Shown here: positions 44,023 through 55,514 of the stretch, piece after piece | Numbering within the stretch: the stretch's first letter is position 1 | Layout: each line of letters begins with the position of its first letter | NCBI GenBank assembly: GCA_945859605.1 | Contig: OX243828.1 | Coordinates: 22,240,109 to 22,304,108 of the forward strand | Length of the DNA: 64,000 nt | Direction of reading: 5' to 3' | Source: Lumbricus rubellus | Taxonomy: Eukaryota; Annelida; Clitellata; Crassiclitellata; Lumbricidae | Position numbers and translations under genes: made by a program | The notes under the pieces: model-generated | What the model was told of the DNA's origin: nothing | What the model saw: the letters and a program-made list of their open reading frames with translations, nothing else | Database searches by the model: none

Positions 44023-44545
44023 GCAGTAGCGGCAGCAGCAGCAGCAGTAGCATCAACAGCATCAGTAGCAGCAGCAGTAGCATCAGCAGCAGCAGCAATA
44101 GCAGCAGAAGTAGCAGAAGTAGCAGCAGCAGCAGCAGTAGCAGCAGAAGCAGCAGCAGCAAGAGCAGCAGTAGCAGCAGTAGCAGTATCAGTAGCAGTAT
44201 CAGCAGCAGCAGAAGCAGCAGCAGCAATAGCAGCAGAAGTAGCAGCAGCAGCAGCAGTAGCAGTAGTAGCAGCAGCAGCAGTAGCAGCAGCAGCAAAAGC
44301 AGAAGCAGAAGCAGTAGCGGCAGTAGCAGAAGCAGCAGCAGTAGCAGCAGCAGTAGCAGCATCAGCAGCAATAGCAGCAGCAGCAGCAGTAGCAGCAGAA
44401 GCAGCAGCAGCAGCAAGAGCAGCAGTAGCAGCAGTAGCAGTAGCAGCAGCAGTAGCAGAAGCAGAAGCAGAAGCAGAAGCAGCAGCATCAGCAGCATCAG
44501 CAGCAGCAGTAGCAGCAGCAGAAGTAGCAGCAGCAGCAGCAGCGG
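44023..44545. repeat. Imperfect (CAG)n array, about 520 bp
   Basis: AGCAGCAGT/AGCAGCATC triplets with single-base changes, no indels visible. Stop-free on several frames (Ala, Leu, Ser runs). Confidence 0.93.
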
Positions 44546-44639
44546 CCAAAGACCGAGGTCCGTAACGAAGACAGATCACTTCATTCAACTCGATGGAACA
44601 TCGACGAGCATACACGTGCTAATGAAGTAGCAAAGACAA

Positions 44640-45045
44640 TGAAGAAACAGAGAGAAACAGGCAGACAGACGGATAGAAAGACAGACAAACAGACAGACCG
44701 ATGAACAAACAAACGGATGGACGGTCGGTTGGACGGTTGAATGGTTGGACGGAAGGACAGACAAACATACGGACATACATACATTTATACAGACAGACGG
44801 ACAGACAGACAGACAGATAGACAGATAGACAGACAAGTAGAGACAGAAAGACACAGAGAGAGAGACACAGAGAGACAGCCAGAATAAGAGTCAAGCATAG
44901 AAGCACAGGTGGATAGATGTAGGGCTACTGTATTATTGTTGACAAGTATAGGGAGGCATGTGTGCTAGAGACCGACTCATAGACACATAAATAGACACAG
45001 ACAGACATACATACATACATACAGACAGACAGACAGACGGACTAA
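44640..45045. repeat. GACA/GGAC and ACAT microsatellites
   Basis: GACAGACA, GGTTGGACGG and ACATACAT runs. Confidence 0.88.
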
Positions 45046-45109
45046 GAGGGCATCCTATCAGGCTGAGCTATGGATGACTGAATCGGACGTCATGAATGTG
45101 TCTGACAGT

Positions 45110-45560
45110 TTGAAGATGAGAAGAGGAAAGGGAGGAAGAGGAGGATGCATGAAAACACTAAAACATCAGATGGAGCAAGGAGCAGGAGGACGAGGACGAG
45201 GAAGAAGAGGCGGTAGAGGAGGAGGAGAGGACGATGAGGAGGACAAAGACGAGGAGAAGGAGGAGGTACAAGAGGAAGAGGAGATAGAGGAGGAGGAGGA
45301 GGAAAGGAGGAGGACGAAGACAAGGAGGAGGTACAGTAGGAAGAGGAGATAGAGGAGGAGGAGGACGACGATAATGAAGACGAAGACGAGGAAGAAGAAG
45401 AGATAGAGGAGGAAGAGGAGGTAGAGGAGAAAGAGGAAATAGAGGATGATGATGATGAGAAGGACGAGGAGGAGGAGGATGAGAACGAAGACGAGGAGGA
45501 GGTAGAGGAGGAAGAGGAGGTTCTCTAGAAAGACGAGGAAGAGGTAGAGGAAGGATGCAA
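45110..45560. repeat. GAG/GAA purine triplet array
   Basis: GAGGAGGAC and AGGAAGAGG units, with the phrase gtacaagaggaagaggagatagaggagg repeated with variation. The Glu/Arg-rich frames are broken and lack splice signals. Confidence 0.85.
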
Positions 45561-45584
45561 TCTTTAACTTAATACGTCGTCATT

Positions 45585-45740
45585 CAACAGGAAGCCAGTG
45601 GAATTGGCAAAGCTTTTTTAGGCATCTGATGACGATTTTTAGATGAGCAATATAATAATACCGACACTGGAGAGTTTTGAACCAGTTGGACCTTTTTAAG
45701 TGAAACACTGTGTATCATACAACAACAACGGTGCAATAAC
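45585..45740 (-). mobile_element. LINE reverse transcriptase C-terminal remnant
   Basis: The minus strand reads LKKVQLVQNSPVSVLLYCSS, then KNRHQMPKKALPIPLAS. This matches the pattern LQRVQNSAARLV...H(I/V)TPxLxxLHWLP of non-LTR reverse transcriptase ends, strongly decayed. Confidence 0.5.
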
Positions 45741-45846
45741 CGGAAACCAACATTGACACATGCAGCTGCTTTGGATATCATGACATCACTGATAGTCAAC
45801 AATGAGACGAATGTAATTTGGCTACCCAAAAGGATAGCACGCACCG

Positions 45847-46070
45847 ACACACACACACACACACACACTCACACACAGACACACACAGACACACACCCAC
45901 GCACACGCTCACACACACACACAGACACACACACGCACCCACGCACACACTCACACACACACACACACACACGCACGCACACATGCGCACACACACACAC
46001 ACACATGCACACGCACACTCACACGCATGCATACAAGCACACACGCACGCAGGCACGTGCACACACTCCT
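45847..46070. repeat. (CA)n microsatellite, compound
   Basis: ACACACAC with GCAC, CAGA and CACGCAC interruptions. Confidence 0.93.
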
Positions 46071-46083
46071 AAATCATTTCCAG

Positions 46084-46490
46084 CTCATCGCAAAGCATTG
46101 AAATTCAGAGTTGGAAAAGTGTCATTTCAAGACGCTCAGGAAATCATCCGCGCACCCTATTACAGACGTGAATTGCAAAGAATCAAACCCTGGACTGTAG
46201 CAGAGTATCATCAACATGCCAAATTGTTCAGTGACTTACTTTCAAAGTATCCTTAATATTTTACCGTCGTTCGTGAAGACAAAAAAGACAATCTGACAGT
46301 AAAGCAAAGTAAAGTCCGACTCTTCTTTTGTCTTCTTTTGTGGCAATGCGATTTTATACCTGCCATAATTATGTCATCTAGCAAGAGGTGGAACACAGGC
46401 CCAAAGACAGTGTTGCTTCCCAAGTGGCTTGCAAGCGATGAGAACATAACACAAAATACTTACTATACGTCCAAGGAAAATGGTAGGTGA
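46084..46490 (+). CDS. Coding-like segment, one internal stop (exon or broken gene)
   Basis: A good acceptor (tcatttccag) precedes 46084. From codon CAT at 46086 the frame reads HRKALKFRVGKVSFQDAQEI, then RAPYYRRELQRIKPWTVAEY and FSDLLSKYP before TAA at 46254-46256. The same frame then stays open for 77 more codons, with similarly protein-like composition (RWNTGPKTVLLPKWLASDEN, TYYTSKENG), up to TGA at 46488. A donor-like ATG|GTAGGT lies at 46483. I recognise no family. Options are a terminal exon ending at 46256, with the later part a chance; a pseudogene with one nonsense change; or part of a transposon frame. The mixed residue use argues against a pure composition artefact. No partner exon was found: the sequence before it is a CA microsatellite. 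Confidence 0.4.
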
Positions 46491-46528
46491 CACATTGCCG
46501 GCATTATAGTTCTGTCTGAAAATGGGAT

Positions 46529-46748
46529 AATGATGATGATGACGATGATGGTGATGAATATGATGATGATGGCGACGACGACGATGATGATGATAATGAC
46601 GACGACGATGATGATGACGATGATGATTATGATGATGACGATGTCATGATGATGATGATAAAGAAGAAGAAGAAGATGATGATGATGACGACGACGACGA
46701 AGACGACGACGACGACGACGATGATGATGATGATGATGATGATGCTGA
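46529..46748. repeat. GAT/GAC trinucleotide array
   Basis: GATGATGAC and GACGACGAC runs. Confidence 0.95.
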
Positions 46749-46759
46749 CGAGGAGGATG

Positions 46760-46917
46760 AAGGTGGCAAACAAGGCGAAGAAAAACAACAAAAGATTACG
46801 AGGAGTTGGAAGAAGATGAGGCTGTAAAAAGAACAATGAAATACAACAAGGAGAGAAAGAGGGGAGGAAAAGAGGAAGACATGCAGCTGTTAAACAAGTT
46901 GCTACGAAGGGAAGAAA
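46760..46917 (+). other. Charged open stretch, coding status unclear
   Basis: One plus frame reads KDYEELEEDEAVKRTMKYNK and MQLLNKLLRREERRREQ, which resembles a charged helix, and runs straight into the 31-bp minisatellite. No splice evidence fixes it as an exon. Confidence 0.2.
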
Positions 46918-47165
46918 GGAGGCGAGAGCAGGGGTGGATGGGAAGAACGGAGGAGAGAGCAGGGGTGGATGGGAAGAACGGAGGAGAGAGCAGGGTGGGT
47001 GGGAAGAAAGGAGGCGAGAGCAGGGGTGGATGGGAAGAACTGAGGAGAGAGCAAGGGTGGATGGGAAGAAAGGAGGCAAGAGCAGGGGTGGATGGGAAGA
47101 ACGGAGGCGAGAGCGGGGTGGGTGGGAAGAAAGGAGGCGAGAGCCGGGGGGGGTGGGTGGAAGGG
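46918..47165. repeat. 31-bp minisatellite, about 7.7 copies
   Basis: The unit is close to GGGAAGAAAGGAGGCGAGAG plus CAGGGGTGGAT. Units vary by a few substitutions and 1-bp deletions. Confidence 0.9.
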
Positions 47166-47324
47166 AAGAGGAGGCAAAGTAAGATATCACCGGTGTCGGT
47201 TATTCGTCTAGTCAAGGTGGTTCGTTTGGGGTCAACAGAACACCGTTCGTCTTCATTGGCGATCGTGTGGACCGCCAGACACGCCAACCGACCCACCCCC
47301 AGCATCGTCTTTACAGCAAGCGTG

Positions 47325-47695
47325 ACCACCACCATCACTACCACCATCACCATCATCATCACCACCACCACTACCACCACCAACATCACACCACCACCAA
47401 TACCACCACAACCACCACCATCACCACCACCTAAAAATACGCCACCACCATACCACACCAACACCACACCACCACCTCCATCACCACCACCAACATCACA
47501 CCACCACCAATACCACCACAACTACCACCACCACGACCACCACCACACCACCATCACCACCATCACCTAAAACACGCCGCCACCGTACCACACCAACGCC
47601 ACCACCACAACCACCACCACCATCACCACTACAGCCACCACCACCCAAAAACATGCCACCACCTACCACACTACCACCACCTCCACCACAACCAG
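47325..47695. repeat. (ACC)n array with longer periodicity
   Basis: CACCACCAC with the phrases caacatcacaccaccaccaa and aacacgccaccacc recurring at about 110-120 bp. Confidence 0.9.
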
Positions 47696-47854
47696 TAGTC
47701 GTTTGCGGAGGAGGGGGAAAGTGGGAGGAGAGCACGGAGGATGGGATGATGTCGTCGTAGCAGTCGTCATCTTCGTCGTATTCTTCTGTCACATCACATA
47801 TGCAATGAGACCGACAAAAAAACACGCCACCGAGACGTTTAATAATGCAAAGAA

Positions 47855-47995
47855 TTGAAGTCGTGAGCGCCGCCACCGCTGCGCCGGCGTCGCCGACGGT
47901 GTCGGATCGAACACAATGCGCCGACGCAACAACTGTCAACGCGCGCCGTCGCCAGCCGCGGCAGACATGACACTCACACGTCGTAATAGTCGCTT
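47855..47995. other. Dense CpG patch
   Basis: gcgccggcgtcgccgacggt and caacgcgcgccgtcgccagc fall in one short patch between microsatellite regions, with far more CG than the surroundings. A promoter-like island is possible; no gene is visible beside it. Confidence 0.35.
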
Positions 47996-48043
47996 TTTTA
48001 GACCCCCGCTAGATGTCTCTCTTCAGCAGCCGGATGATTGCCA

Positions 48044-48092
48044 TTTTCAGCAGCAGCATCAGCAGCAGCAGCAGCAGCAGCAATAGCAGCAG
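48044..48092. repeat. (CAG)n short array
   Basis: CAGCAGCATCAGCAGCAG followed by more CAG. The Leu run on the minus strand comes from it. Confidence 0.9.
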
Positions 48093-48287
48093 GCTATTAA
48101 CGATTCCCTTCACACCTTTCTCCACGCTTCTTTCTTCTCCCGCGCTTTCCATCTCGTCTTCTCTCGTTTCAATAATTTTTCTCTTTGTTCGTCTGTCAGT
48201 ACCTGTCGCTTCTTCTTCGATCCTTCGTTCGTTTGTTATTCGATCACGCTCTGGCAGCAATTATTACTTTCTTTGTTTTTTTGCGTT

Positions 48288-48449
48288 CCTTAATCTGTAA
48301 TTATTGCATGATGATTTTATAGTCTTGCTTTCAGGTGCTTGTAAGGCGCCGTGGTTTAGGGGTTCTGTTCTTTAATCTATAATTGTATGATAATTTTATA
48401 GTCTTGCTTTAAGGTACTTGTGGGGCGCGGTGGTGTAGGGGTTGTGTTC
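48288..48449 (+). repeat. 80-bp tandem duplication spanning flank and SINE head
   Basis: 48288-48370 (ttaatctgtaattattgcat...ggcgccgtggtttaggggtt) is repeated at 48371-48449 (tttaatctataattgtatga...ggcgcggtggtgtaggggtt). Each copy holds the same flank, attttatagtcttgcttt, and the first 30 bases of the SINE; only the second continues into a full SINE. Confidence 0.85.
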
Positions 48450-48655
48450 GGCGCATTGGAGCCGGAAGGTTGCGGATTCCAATCCATCTCAAGCCGCCGA
48501 GTAGGGACCATGTCCTTCACTCGCAATAATTATTGCTCATGCGCTTTGGCGTGAAACTCCGATGCAGTGTCCACGCTGTAGTCGGAAGCGCCTCTGAAAG
48601 GAGAGTTTGAATTAAGGGGCGCTATTGTGAATGTGAGAAATAAATGAATAATTGA
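48422..48655 (+). mobile_element. Full-length tRNA-derived SINE
   Basis: GGGGCGCGGTGGTGTAGGGG head, degenerate B box GGATTCCAATCC, GCGTGAAACTCCGATGCAGT, GGAAGCGCCTCTGAAAGGAG, AAGGGGCGCTATTG and a short AATAAATGAATAA tail. Confidence 0.83.
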
Positions 48656-48699
48656 AATAAGCATCTAGAAATTGTTTGAGTACCGCTCACATTGTACAC

Positions 48700-48897
48700 C
48701 AATCAGAGGCGCTCCTAACTTGCGAAATGCTCAAATAGAATAAATTAGGTTTAAGACGGCGAAAAGATGTGAGCAATTGCGAGTGAAGGACCTGCTCAGG
48801 GTCCTAGATTCCCTACGCGGCGACTTGAGGTGGATTCGATTCCGCAACCTTACGACCCAAAAACATCGAACATACCAGTACACCACCGCGTTCCGCA
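48700..48897 (-). mobile_element. tRNA-derived SINE
   Basis: The mirror pattern: aatcagaggcgctcctaact at the 3' end, gagcaattgcgagtgaagga in the body and caccaccgcgttccg at the head. The stretch between the 3' block and the body differs from the other copies. Confidence 0.7.
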
Positions 48898-48976
48898 GTC
48901 ACATGGATTCGAACCCGCAACCTTAGGTTCAGCATGATCTTACGTTGTCGTTCTTACCATTCAAATACACAACAGG
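48898..48976 (-). mobile_element. tRNA-like sequence (second head)
   Basis: On the minus strand: TTGAATGGTAAGAACGAC (A-box-like) and GGTTGCGGGTTCGAATCC (B box). It abuts the SINE head of 48700-48897. It could be another SINE type or a decayed tRNA gene. Confidence 0.5.
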
Positions 48977-51190
48977 TGCCTACATTGATAACTCACTCGA
49001 TTGATAATTGAGCTGCAAGCGAACGACTCTCACTATTATAGCTTGCGTGGAATGCCAAAAACAGACAGAAAGATACACGGAGGATGATGCTTTCCTTCAA
49101 AATCATCTTGGTTCATTGTCAGCATCAGCAGCAGCAGCATCAGCAGCAGCAGCCGCTCTGGCACCACCATCCGAGATGGTTCCATAGCAGCACGGTGAAG
49201 ACTTATCTTTCGTTTCATCCAATGACCATCGATCATGCAATCATGGAAGAGAGAAAGGCCGTCGATGTTGCGCACTTCAGTGACCCCGCCGTCGACCAAA
49301 TCCCTCCTCCATCACATTTCTCCTTGGTCTAGTATGGCACCCTCATCATCATCTTCTTCGTCTTCTGACCCTCTCCTCTCAGACGACATCCTCTTCATTC
49401 TCCGATTGCATCCATTTCTCTGCTTAATTCTTCTCCTCCGTTTCTCTGTTTATTCTTCTCTGCTCCATTGCTTTGGGTTTTTTGTTTTCCTTCTAACTTT
49501 CTAATTCCTTTTGTTTTACTTAACTTTTGTCTACACAACAACACATGGCTTTCCGTAATTATTGTTTCATTAACACTCACCATGAACTTCAATCAATATA
49601 TCATGAGGTAAAGCCCCATCCTTATCACCATCATTAGCAGGGTATACCACTGTCTTTGTGAAAATTTAGGTATTGTCTGAATTCAAAAGACCAAACGTCA
49701 ACGGCACAGAATAACAGTCGTCATGGGCGCCTGCACACAGTGGCAAGAGGGTATGGGCGCCCGTCTGAAAATTTGCGTCCTTTTTACTAGGCCCTATAGT
49801 TTTTTTGGCTTTAACACATTTCGTCGAACAAAAGCGCTTACATGCAGGATACAAAGGCAGGATACAAAGGCTGGATACAAATGATACACAAAGTGGAACT
49901 GAGAAATTTCCATTCTGAGACCTCTTTCAAACGATAGGTATCCGTTTCTTGCATTGCATTTTCGTGCTCTTGCTAAAAGTTTAATCGTAATTTTGTTTTT
50001 CCCCTCCTGCAAAAAATGGTTCTTGTTTTTTATTTCACCCCCAGGTTCTAAGTTCACGGGATTTATCGCGTGAGGGTCGGTTAGGGCTCAGGTTAGGCGT
50101 CGTGAGGGTCGGTTAGGGTTAGTTTTAGGGTTAGTGCAGTCATTCTGACAGGTGCACATAATCAGCACATAGAACGGACATGGAAAGCATGATTGGGGGT
50201 GAATTAAAAAACAAGTACCCAAAAAATACGCGTGCATGTGCCTCTGATAAATATACAGTCGTGACAGAATTTAACGATGTTTTACGCTTCAGACAAGAAA
50301 CTCATCACGAAGGGTAGTCTATACACATCACGAAGGGTAGTCTATATACACTCCAATCGTCGCAGTTCTTTACTGCATTTCCCGATCACCATCTGCAGTA
50401 GATCACGACTACTGTAACAGTAGTTCTTAACTCGAAACGGCCGTATATACCTCCCTGTATATAGTTGTAGCCTATACCTGGCCACAAAACAGAATCATTT
50501 TGGTCGGGTATCACGCACACCATGGCTATGCCACCAGATGTGGCTGGGTGTTATTTAATGGTGGGTGGCGTTGTGCGTGAATTTAAACGTGACCTCTGAC
50601 ACGGGATGGCCACAATTCAGGCGACGCAACAATTTGTCTTATTTCAGCTCCCCGACACTGACGCTAATTCGGGCAGCGTCTAATGAGCACAGATTCGACG
50701 GTAACACGAATATCATTCGGGTCACGCTCGTCCAATTAGATTGAGTCTAGCTATACGACGCTTAGGCGAGTCACGATGGCAGTGCGCATGTGCTGTGACA
50801 TAATTATGTATACGACCAAAAAGTGGACGTTGGTAGTTTGCAGGCGTGTCAGTTATACAGTATGTATGTTTGTACGTTGCGTAGTCTGGAAAAGCTTTGC
50901 TTAGGCTCTGCTCGGCTTATATGTTCCACTCGACTTGTGCTCTGCTTTGCACATCGAGAGTTTTAGCTTATATATATGTAATTATGTATATATAATATGT
51001 TAATATGTATATAAATATAATATACAAAATTGTACATATTATACATATATTTGTAGTCGTGCATCAACATACATACGGTACAAACAAATTTTAAGGTTGC
51101 CATACGAGACTTCAACGACCATCTCCACCGATCTCTCACAGCACTGACTCAGTGCGCGGTGCAAAATCTGCTTAAACAAGATCTCACTTA
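48977..51190. other. Mostly unique sequence, no supported gene
   Basis: 49084-49332 has a plus frame with Gln/His from a CAG/CAT run, then HHHPRWFHSSTVKTYLSFHP; it is coding-like in places but lacks splice evidence. Small duplications: ggatacaaaggc (49845-49885), cgtgagggtcggttaggg (50068 and 50100) and catcacgaagggtagtctat (50306 and 50328). Confidence 0.3.
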
Positions 51191-51563
51191 GTGCTTGACA
51201 TATTAATATTTCGTCCAAATGAGATGTCGTCCGCCGTTGCCATAAACCGGAAATCGTCTGCAGCGCTGTCCATACCTCTATCTACTTCCGGTCCGTGCTC
51301 CGTCCCACACCGGAACAAGCGGACCGCTTCCTTCCTATACTTCCGTCCGTTGCATGTTTGTTTGGCGTCCCGTTCTGTTGGTCGAACGCAGATCAACAGG
51401 TGCAAAAGGAAAAAGTTATGGTAAATTGCACGTCATGGAGTACGATCCGAAAGACTATGCGGCGCGTTTCCGCCGGAGGTTGTTTTTTGCTTTCGAAGAT
51501 AAATTCTGTTTAATCAAGACTCTTCGTGTTCGATTGATCACCATAAACACGGAGGATCAATGA
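51191..51563. other. Unique stretch with coding-like frames on both strands
   Basis: The plus frame ending at 51563 includes KLHVMEYDPKDYAARFRRRL; the minus frame at 51405-51184 includes RLFRCGTEHGPEVDRGMDSA. Neither has a known domain or clear splice sites, and both cannot be true. Left unresolved. Confidence 0.2.
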
Positions 51564-52050
51564 GTCTTTGTCTGTCTATGTCTGTCTCTGTCTGTCTACG
51601 TCTCTGTGTCTGTCTCTGTGTCTGGCTCTGTGTCTGCCTGTCTATGTCTCTGTCTCCATGTCTGTCGCTGTCCATGTCTCTGTCCATGCCTCTGTCTGTC
51701 TGTGTTTTTGCCTGCCTCCATTTGCCTATCTGTGTCTGTCTCTGTCACACTATGACATTGTGTCAGCCTGTTTCTCTGTCTTTGTCTCTATTTTTTCTCG
51801 GTCTCTGCCTCTCACCCTCTGTCACTTTGTCTTTGTCTCTGTGTCATTCTCTGTGTCTTTGTCTGCCCCTTTTTCTCTTAATGGCCCTGTCTCTGTCTGT
51901 CTGTCTCTGTTGGTCTGTCTCTCTCAGTCTAGGTCTCCTTGTGTGTCTGTCTGTCTCTGGCTCTGTCTATATATCTGCGTCTATGCCACTGTCTCTGTCT
52001 GTCTGTCTCTCTCTTCGTCTGTCTCCGTTTGTCTTTCTGCCTCTCATCTG
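51564..52050. repeat. TCTG/TCTC pyrimidine microsatellite
   Basis: Imperfect GTCTCTGTCTG units of 12-20 bp. Confidence 0.92.
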
Positions 52051-52277
52051 CATATAGAAGATAATCTCTAAACAGTTTTAGAACCGCTGAAAATACTATA
52101 GTACTCTCATGATCCATTACGCATGCGCACATGGACATTCGGGTCGTCCATAAATTACGCCACGTCACTTCAGAATAACGAGGTTTTTCCATCATAAACG
52201 TCCTCGGTTAAACTCCCTCAAATGTGCTGTAGTCGTCGTATGATTTGAGTTATAGGCCTATACTGTTGATGAATACT

Positions 52278-52475
52278 GTAAAATTGTAAATGAAATTGTA
52301 AATGTAAAATTGTAAATGAAATTGTAAATGTAAAATTGTAAATGAAATTGTAAATGTAAAATTGTAAATGAAATTGTAAATGTAAAATTATAAATGAAAT
52401 TGTAAATGTAAAATTGTAAATGAAATTGTAAATGTAAAATTGTAAATGAAATTGTAAATGTAAATTGCAAATGAA
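52278..52475. repeat. 26-bp minisatellite, about 7.5 copies
   Basis: The unit AAATTGTAAATGAAATTGTA plus AATGTA is nearly invariant. It is itself a doubled 12-14-bp ATTGTAAATG motif. Confidence 0.93.
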
Positions 52476-52559
52476 ATGAAATTGAATACCAGAACTAAAA
52501 TTTCGGTTGGAGCGACTTTGGAAGGCAGTACTTCCTCATGTATGTTTGTATGTGTGGTG

Positions 52560-52695
52560 TATGTGTGTATGTGTGTGTGTGTGTGTGTGTGAGTGTGCGC
52601 GTGAGAGAGAGACAGAGACACAGACAGAGGCAGAGGCAGAGACAGGGATGGACGGAGGGAGGGACGGAGGAACGGACGGACGGACGAAGGGAGGG
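52560..52695. repeat. TG, GAGACA and GGAC microsatellites
   Basis: GTGTGTGT then CAGAGGCAG and GGACGGAC runs. Confidence 0.88.
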
Positions 52696-53370
52696 AGTTT
52701 CTGAGGATTCGTAGATGATTACTTTGATTTTTATTCATTCCTAGAAGGAACTCAAGAACCGTTCAATTTAATTGAATAATTAATTCAATTAATTTTGTGA
52801 GCAGATAATATGACATAAAATCTTATTATAAGCTTACCTTGCCTATTTCTTATTAACAATAATTGCTGTGCATGGCTGTATCGTCTATCTTTTTCTTTAT
52901 ATAGGTCTGTACAGCTTATTATAACTTAAGGATAGCATTCTTAATGAATATAATTATTCTTAGGTGTACACTAGTATCATGTAAATGTGGTTGCGTATAA
53001 TATATAATCTGCGATTGCAATTACATGCAGCGTAAATTCTGCTGCAATGTCTTGTCGGCAATTTAGTCGTTGCAATATTGAAGTGAAGAACACCGTTGCT
53101 CTTGCTGCGCCATAGAGAATTGAGTCGATGGAATCAGAGTTTGTTCACGTTATATACAATGTACAATGTAGGAGAAGTCTGTCATTCTCCGTAGACTGAG
53201 AGAGAGAGGGAGAAGGGCAGAGAGGCAGAGAAGCGATGCAGTTGAATGAAGAAGTCTATTCGATGTCTTGTGGGAAATCGAAAAGGTCTAATGTGATTGA
53301 TGACGGCAGTGGTAGGCGATGCGGAAAACCATTCCATTCCATGGATGCTGTATCTCTCTGCCACTTTTTG
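52696..53370. other. AT-rich unique sequence, no gene seen
   Basis: Nothing recognised. Confidence 0.3.
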
Positions 53371-53720
53371 TCTTTGTATGTCTGTGTCTGTCTGTTTGTA
53401 TGTTTGTTTGTCTATGTCTATGTCTCTCTCTCTCTCTCTCTGTCTTTGTGTCTCTCAGTCTCTCTCTCCCTTTCTCCGTGTCTCTCTGAGACTCTCTCAC
53501 TATCTCTTTCTGTCTGTCTCTGTATGTCTGTTTCTGTCTGTTTATCTCTGTCTCTGTCTATGTCTATGTCTCTCTCTGTCTTTATCTCTCTCAGTCTCTC
53601 TCTTCCTTTCTCCGTGTCTCTCTCATTATCTCTTTCTGTCTGTCTATGTATGTCTGTCTCTGTATGTCTGTTTGTCCGTGTCTCTGTCTCTCTGTCTCTG
53701 TCTCTGTCTCTCTGTCTATG

Positions 53721-53786
<66 letters not shown>

Positions 53787-53820
53787 ACTCACTCTCGTTT
53801 ACCTCTGTCTGTCTGTCTGT
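53371..53820. repeat. TCTG/TCTC microsatellite with a 190-bp higher-order pair
   Basis: The order of words at 53445-53545 (tctctcagtctctctctccc...ctgtctctgtatgtctg) recurs at 53590-53680, then pure (TC)n at 53725-53783. Confidence 0.85.
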
Positions 53821-54235
53821 CCCATTCTTTCTCACAGACGAACACACATAAAAGCACAAACACAAAATCACACTCTTTTCCTTCGTGCTTACACTTTGTC
53901 TTGCAATCTTTTGCACTCGTTAAGTTAAGTTTCTTGCACGAACTTGCTGCTCCTATCTCCGCCCGTTCGTCCTTACATCTGTCTCTCTGTCTCTCTCTGT
54001 ATCTCTGTTTCTTTGTCTCTCTCACTCCTCCTCCATTTTTCTTCTTTTATTCAATCTGTCAGTCAATCTGTTTGTGCAATGCATAGTTGAATACCCATCG
54101 TTGTTTTTTTTAAGTCTATGCATCAGTATATAATAAAAAATATATTATGTAATCACTTTTTTCGTCTGCCTGTCAGTCAGGATTGTCTCTCAAGAAATCC
54201 ATATCTACATCATAATTACTCTCTCTCCATCTTCT
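53821..54235. other. Pyrimidine-biased unique sequence, no gene seen
   Basis: Nothing recognised. Confidence 0.3.
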
Positions 54236-54335
54236 GTTTCGTTCTCTGACTCTGTCTGTCTGTCTGTCTGTATGTCTCTCTGGCTCTGTCTGCCTGTCTC
54301 TGTCTCTGTCTCTCTGTCGCTCTCTTTATGTCTCT
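54236..54335. repeat. TCTG microsatellite
   Basis: CTGTCTGTCTGTATGTCTC repeats. Confidence 0.9.
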
Positions 54336-54440
54336 TCCTTTAGCCTCGATCTCTGACCGTGTCCATCTGTCTTCTTTGTTCTTTCCTTTTGTCCTTATCT
54401 AATTATCTTCTTTCCCCTCTCTCCTATTACCTCTTTATTC

Positions 54441-54478
<38 letters not shown>

Positions 54479-54716
54479 ACAGGCAACACACAACGACACA
54501 CACATATACACACGGACAGACAGATCGACACACAGACAGAAAGACAAAAACACACATATATGCACCCACGCACGCTCGCACACATACAGACAGACACACA
54601 CAGAGACTGACACACACACACGTAGAGACAGACACATACAGGCAGACAGACACATAGACAGAAACACAGACACACAGAGACACACAGACAGACACACACA
54701 CCCAGACACACACCTA
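54441..54716. repeat. (CA)n and ACAGAC microsatellite
   Basis: 35 bp of pure CA, then CACAGACAGAC words. Confidence 0.93.
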
Positions 54717-55244
54717 CCTGTTCTATTATTATATTGCCCAGTCGGTTCTTTCTTTCTGCTGACAAACCGTCTTTCACGGATTGACTTTGGGTTCCTGTGT
54801 TCTATCGAGGATAAGCAAATCAGTCAGAGGAGACGACGCCCGTAAACAAGGCAACGCTGTAAACCTTGTAGTAATGGATGGTTGTTGTCATGCTGGCTGC
54901 GATTCAGTCGAATGTTCTAGACGTGTCTTGGAACAGGAACAGGAACAGCAGAGACCTGGACCCATCAGTAACGTTTTTCAATCGATGCGCGAGTCTGCAT
55001 AGTCTAATTGCCTTTCTTGCGTGCAAGTAAAAAACCAGACAGAATGCTATCGGGTTCAGATCATAGAGTGTATTTAGACTCAGGAATGGAAGTTAAAGTG
55101 GAAAAGAGAGATACAGTGTAGTATAGTGTAGTTGAATTACGAAGTCTGTTTCAAACAATCATGTACATGTATTGTCAATTTTTCCATTAATTTCATCGGT
55201 TCAAGTTGCGTATATGTGGATGTCGGCTTTATGTGGTTAAATAA
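54717..55244. other. Unique sequence, no supported gene
   Basis: A plus frame at 54781-55002 (73 codons) has mixed residues, including CCHAGCDSVEC, but no domain or splice support. Confidence 0.3.
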
Positions 55245-55455
55245 ACGAGTATTGTATTATATTGTGTTGTATTGTGTTGTATTGTGTTGCATTGTATTGC
55301 ATTGTGTTTATTGTAATGTATTGTATCGTATTACATTGCATTTTTTTATTGCATTGCGCATTGTGCTGTGTTGTCTTGTATTGTATTATAGTGCATTGTA
55401 TTGCATTGTATTGTATTGTGTTGTAATGCATTGCATTGTATTGTATCGTATTGTA
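55245..55455. repeat. (ATTGT/ATTGC)n pentanucleotide array
   Basis: TATTGTATTGCATTG words. The minus strand (ACAATACAAT) resembles the tail of a LINE, as at 17129. Confidence 0.9.
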
Positions 55456-55514
55456 TTAAAGTCTACCATAGAATTCAGTCGCGGAGTGCAATCGCTACGC
55501 TCTCTTTGGGTCAT

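Noticed and set aside
44009..44615. Long Leu and Ala frames on both strands
   Set aside because: Several frames of the CAG array are open at once, so openness carries no coding information.
50068..50130. Interstitial telomere repeat
   Set aside because: GGTTAGGG occurs a few times but in a longer 30-bp duplication, not as a run of hexamers.
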